NCBI GenBank assembly: GCA_028829895.1 | Contig: CM054178.1 | Span: 72,082,835-72,146,834, forward strand | Source: Sinotaia quadrata | Lineage: Eukaryota > Mollusca > Gastropoda > Architaenioglossa > Viviparidae | Direction: 5' to 3' | DNA length: 64,000 nucleotides | Shown: piece after piece, positions 61,937 through 64,000 of the stretch | How positions within the stretch are numbered: position 1 is the stretch's first letter | Layout of the letters: every line of letters starts with the position of its first letter | Notes under the pieces: model-generated | Databases searched by the model: none | The model's input: the letters and a program-made list of their open reading frames with translations, nothing else | Told to the model about the DNA's origin: nothing | Position numbers and translations under genes: made by a program

Positions 61937-63545
61937 CCCCTTATTTTTGACCAAAGCTTATGAAATAAATGGAGGTCAACAATATTAAATTTTTTTCCAG
62001 TTGATTACAATCAAAGCAATTAAAATTATTCTGCTTCTCGAAATTTATTTAAACTGTGTCTATTGGATACCTAGACAATGCATTGGTTCATACGATGATC
62101 AGCCCTAAAAATTAAATTGTGCAAGCATGTTTAAACACCTGCATATTTTTTATTTATTATTATTATTATTTACCAGTATATGCAAAAAAATTCAACGTGC
62201 AGTTCTTCAAAAACATCAGCCAAAGGAAAACTTATCATCTGACGTGATGATGGAGAACTATCAAAAATTACCAAATCACCTCATACTGGAACTTCTTTAA
62301 ATTGTACAATGAAATCAAGTTAGGTATACTGACTTCTAGTTAGCTATTAACGTGTCAAAGCTCTCGATTCAGAAAATTATTGCAAGAATCTTTTCTCTAA
62401 AATTTTTAAAAAAATTAAACTAATCTTTCACAGATTCATTTATAAATGCAAAACAATTAATATCATTATGATGTTATTTAAATTCTTCAAAATCTTGACC
62501 TGAATGTAACCTCACAACGACTGCTGTTGATCTATTATCGCAAAGTAATTCTTATATCATTGCCACTCTTGCTTTTTTTCTTTTTCTTTTTAAAAATTTT
62601 GTGCACAAGTATACTTCTACTCCTAAGTTAGAAAAATAAAATTACATGAAGCAATTTACGAAAATGCCAATTAATGATCTTTCACAAATCAAGATTATTG
62701 TGTATCAAAATACGAGGCCATTACGCATCCTAAGCAACCCCGTTCTTTCCCTTTGTAAAAAAGATTTGACTCGCGTGGTCACTGCAAGTGAGCAAGGAGA
62801 GTGAACGGGGAAAAAAAGAAAATTTAGGTCGCTACTGGGTGGCTGCACGCACTGTACGTTGTTACTGTGCATCACTAACAGACAGAGATAAACCAGAACA
62901 AAGTTTTCTTTGTCACTGAAAAAATTTAACACTGCAAAACAAAAATGTCTCACTATGGGGCCTACACATTGTGCCTATTCATATGCTGTAGTCCACTCCA
63001 AACATTTAATTGTCTAATAAGTCTTTCCATTACGTACTACTTTAAACTATCTTTACAAAATATAATCTTCTGTTTCCACGATGGCAGTCTTAAAAAAAAA
63101 TTATGTTCATCAGTACAAGAGCTAATAAAAATTGCCAAAATATAACTCATTAACTATTTCTAACGTACACCAACAATCAGAATACTTTCTATCTTCCCAT
63201 TTTTCCAAATGCAAGACTAACATGAACCTACGCACCTGGGTTGTGACCTTTTTGGGGGGAGGGGGACAGTGGGTTTCTCGGAGTAATTATCTTAACGGCC
63301 GGCCGACAATGCTCTGAATGAGTTTTTCTCTTTCCCCTTTTTTTTTCATCACCATGTTTACATTCTTAGTGTAGTAATGTCTGCACTGATTCAGCATGTT
63401 TCCTTTATCTTCACAATAACTATCATTTACACTACAATCACTAAATCATTATCAATTATTTCTTGCTTTAACTCTGTCTTCTGCTGATTTCTTCCTAGTC
63501 ATTTATTTAATTAGCCATTCGTATGGTTAGCGAGTTGTATAGAAA
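61937..63545. other. Upstream flank, no gene recognised
   Basis: AT-rich DNA with an ATT repeat near 62154-62170. No exon with splice support and no transposon domain. Confidence 0.45.
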
Positions 63546-63553
63546 CTCTAGCA

Positions 63554-64000
63554 CAGTGGTCCCCAACCCCCGGTCCGTGGACCAAATGGTACCGGGCCGC
63601 CCAATTTTATTTTTACTCTGGTGTATTTCTCTCGGGTTTGTGCGACTTTCCATGGACGAGATTGAGATGGTGCACGATCATCTGTCTTTGCTTTTAAAGA
63701 ATTCGAGCTCTATTTCCCAACCACACCAACACGCTTCGCTTCGGTGCAACAAAGACAATCACAGACACACCGACAAACGCACTCCATCCATTGGACCGCC
63801 GGGAGGAGAGTCATGTCAAAGCGCCACACCAGACAAACCAGCATTACAACTCAGCCCTTTTCAGGGCTGGCAAAATTGCCACTACTGCCCACTCCACCAA
63901 GTGACATTTTACGCGATTCTGAGTCAGTCACAGAAGATGCGGACGGCCCTTTCTGTTTCACAAACGAGCACATAGCCCAGCTGAGACAGATACGGCAAAA
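63554..64000 (+). mobile_element. hAT transposon, left end, runs off the window
   Basis: It starts with the hAT terminal sequence CAGTGGTCCCCAACCCCCGG, preceded by ctctagca as a possible 8-bp target copy. From 63812 the plus strand encodes MSKRHTRQTSITTQPF and ends with FTNEHIAQLRQI, which looks like the start of a transposase ORF. The other end is outside. It belongs to a different hAT family from the one at 13875. Confidence 0.7.

Noticed and set aside
1..64000. CRISPR arrays, bacterial operons, rRNA or tRNA genes
   Set aside because: The tandem repeats lack spacers, and no rRNA or convincing tRNA sequence was seen. Everything points to a eukaryotic nuclear locus.

Overview
This is an AT-rich, repeat-rich piece of animal nuclear DNA. 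There are no prokaryotic operons. Short exons have GT...AG borders, introns are long, microsatellites of CA, CTAT, AAAG, AAT and GT type are present, and there are many broken LTR, LINE, hAT and piggyBac elements. The mix would suit a large invertebrate genome such as a mollusc, perhaps a cephalopod. That is inference: no gene here names the organism.

The main single-copy content is one minus-strand protein-coding gene that crosses almost the whole window. I could assemble eleven exons from splice signals alone: 60620-60452 (ATG), 49090-48992, 48478-48377, 36684-36639, 36587-36435, 36052-35884, 33590-33477, 25549-25417, 7862-7717, 4974-4899 and 3044-2992. All ten junctions keep the reading frame with split codons of matching phase, and the exons sum to 1260 nt (420 codons) with no stop. 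The 3' end lies beyond position 1. I do not recognise the protein. It is soluble-looking, with a repetitive acidic Asn/Pro/Gln-rich N-terminus and mixed alpha/beta segments.

Nearly everything else sits inside its introns. Intron 9 holds a solo LTR (5515-7244). Intron 8 holds a minus-strand Ty3/gypsy-type element with both LTRs (8042-16833), with a second LTR family, a LINE fragment and a hAT element nested in it. It also holds R2-like LINE debris (18.4-19.3 kb), a possible LTR (20.5-22.1 kb) and a solo LTR (22.3-23.4 kb). Intron 7 holds a 1981-bp solo LTR (27321-29301) and a piggyBac fragment. Intron 6 holds a solo LTR and a CA tract. Intron 5 is mostly CTAT and CA repeats. Intron 3 holds a long plus-strand gypsy-type element (about 38.8-47.75 kb). 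Intron 1 holds another LTR piece, a minisatellite, an unassigned ORF and a third gypsy-type element (about 53.1-59.1 kb) interrupted by a LINE. Upstream of the ATG is a solo LTR (60845-61931), and at the right edge the start of a hAT transposon (63554-).

The most interesting system is the gypsy-type family. In the two copies that keep both domains, integrase lies upstream of reverse transcriptase (gag - protease - integrase - RT - RNase H). That is the Ty1/copia order carried by Ty3/gypsy-like proteins, known from Gmr1-like elements. Its capsid region looks like the SCAN-related gag of that group. All copies seen are disabled by stops, frameshifts, deletions or insertions.
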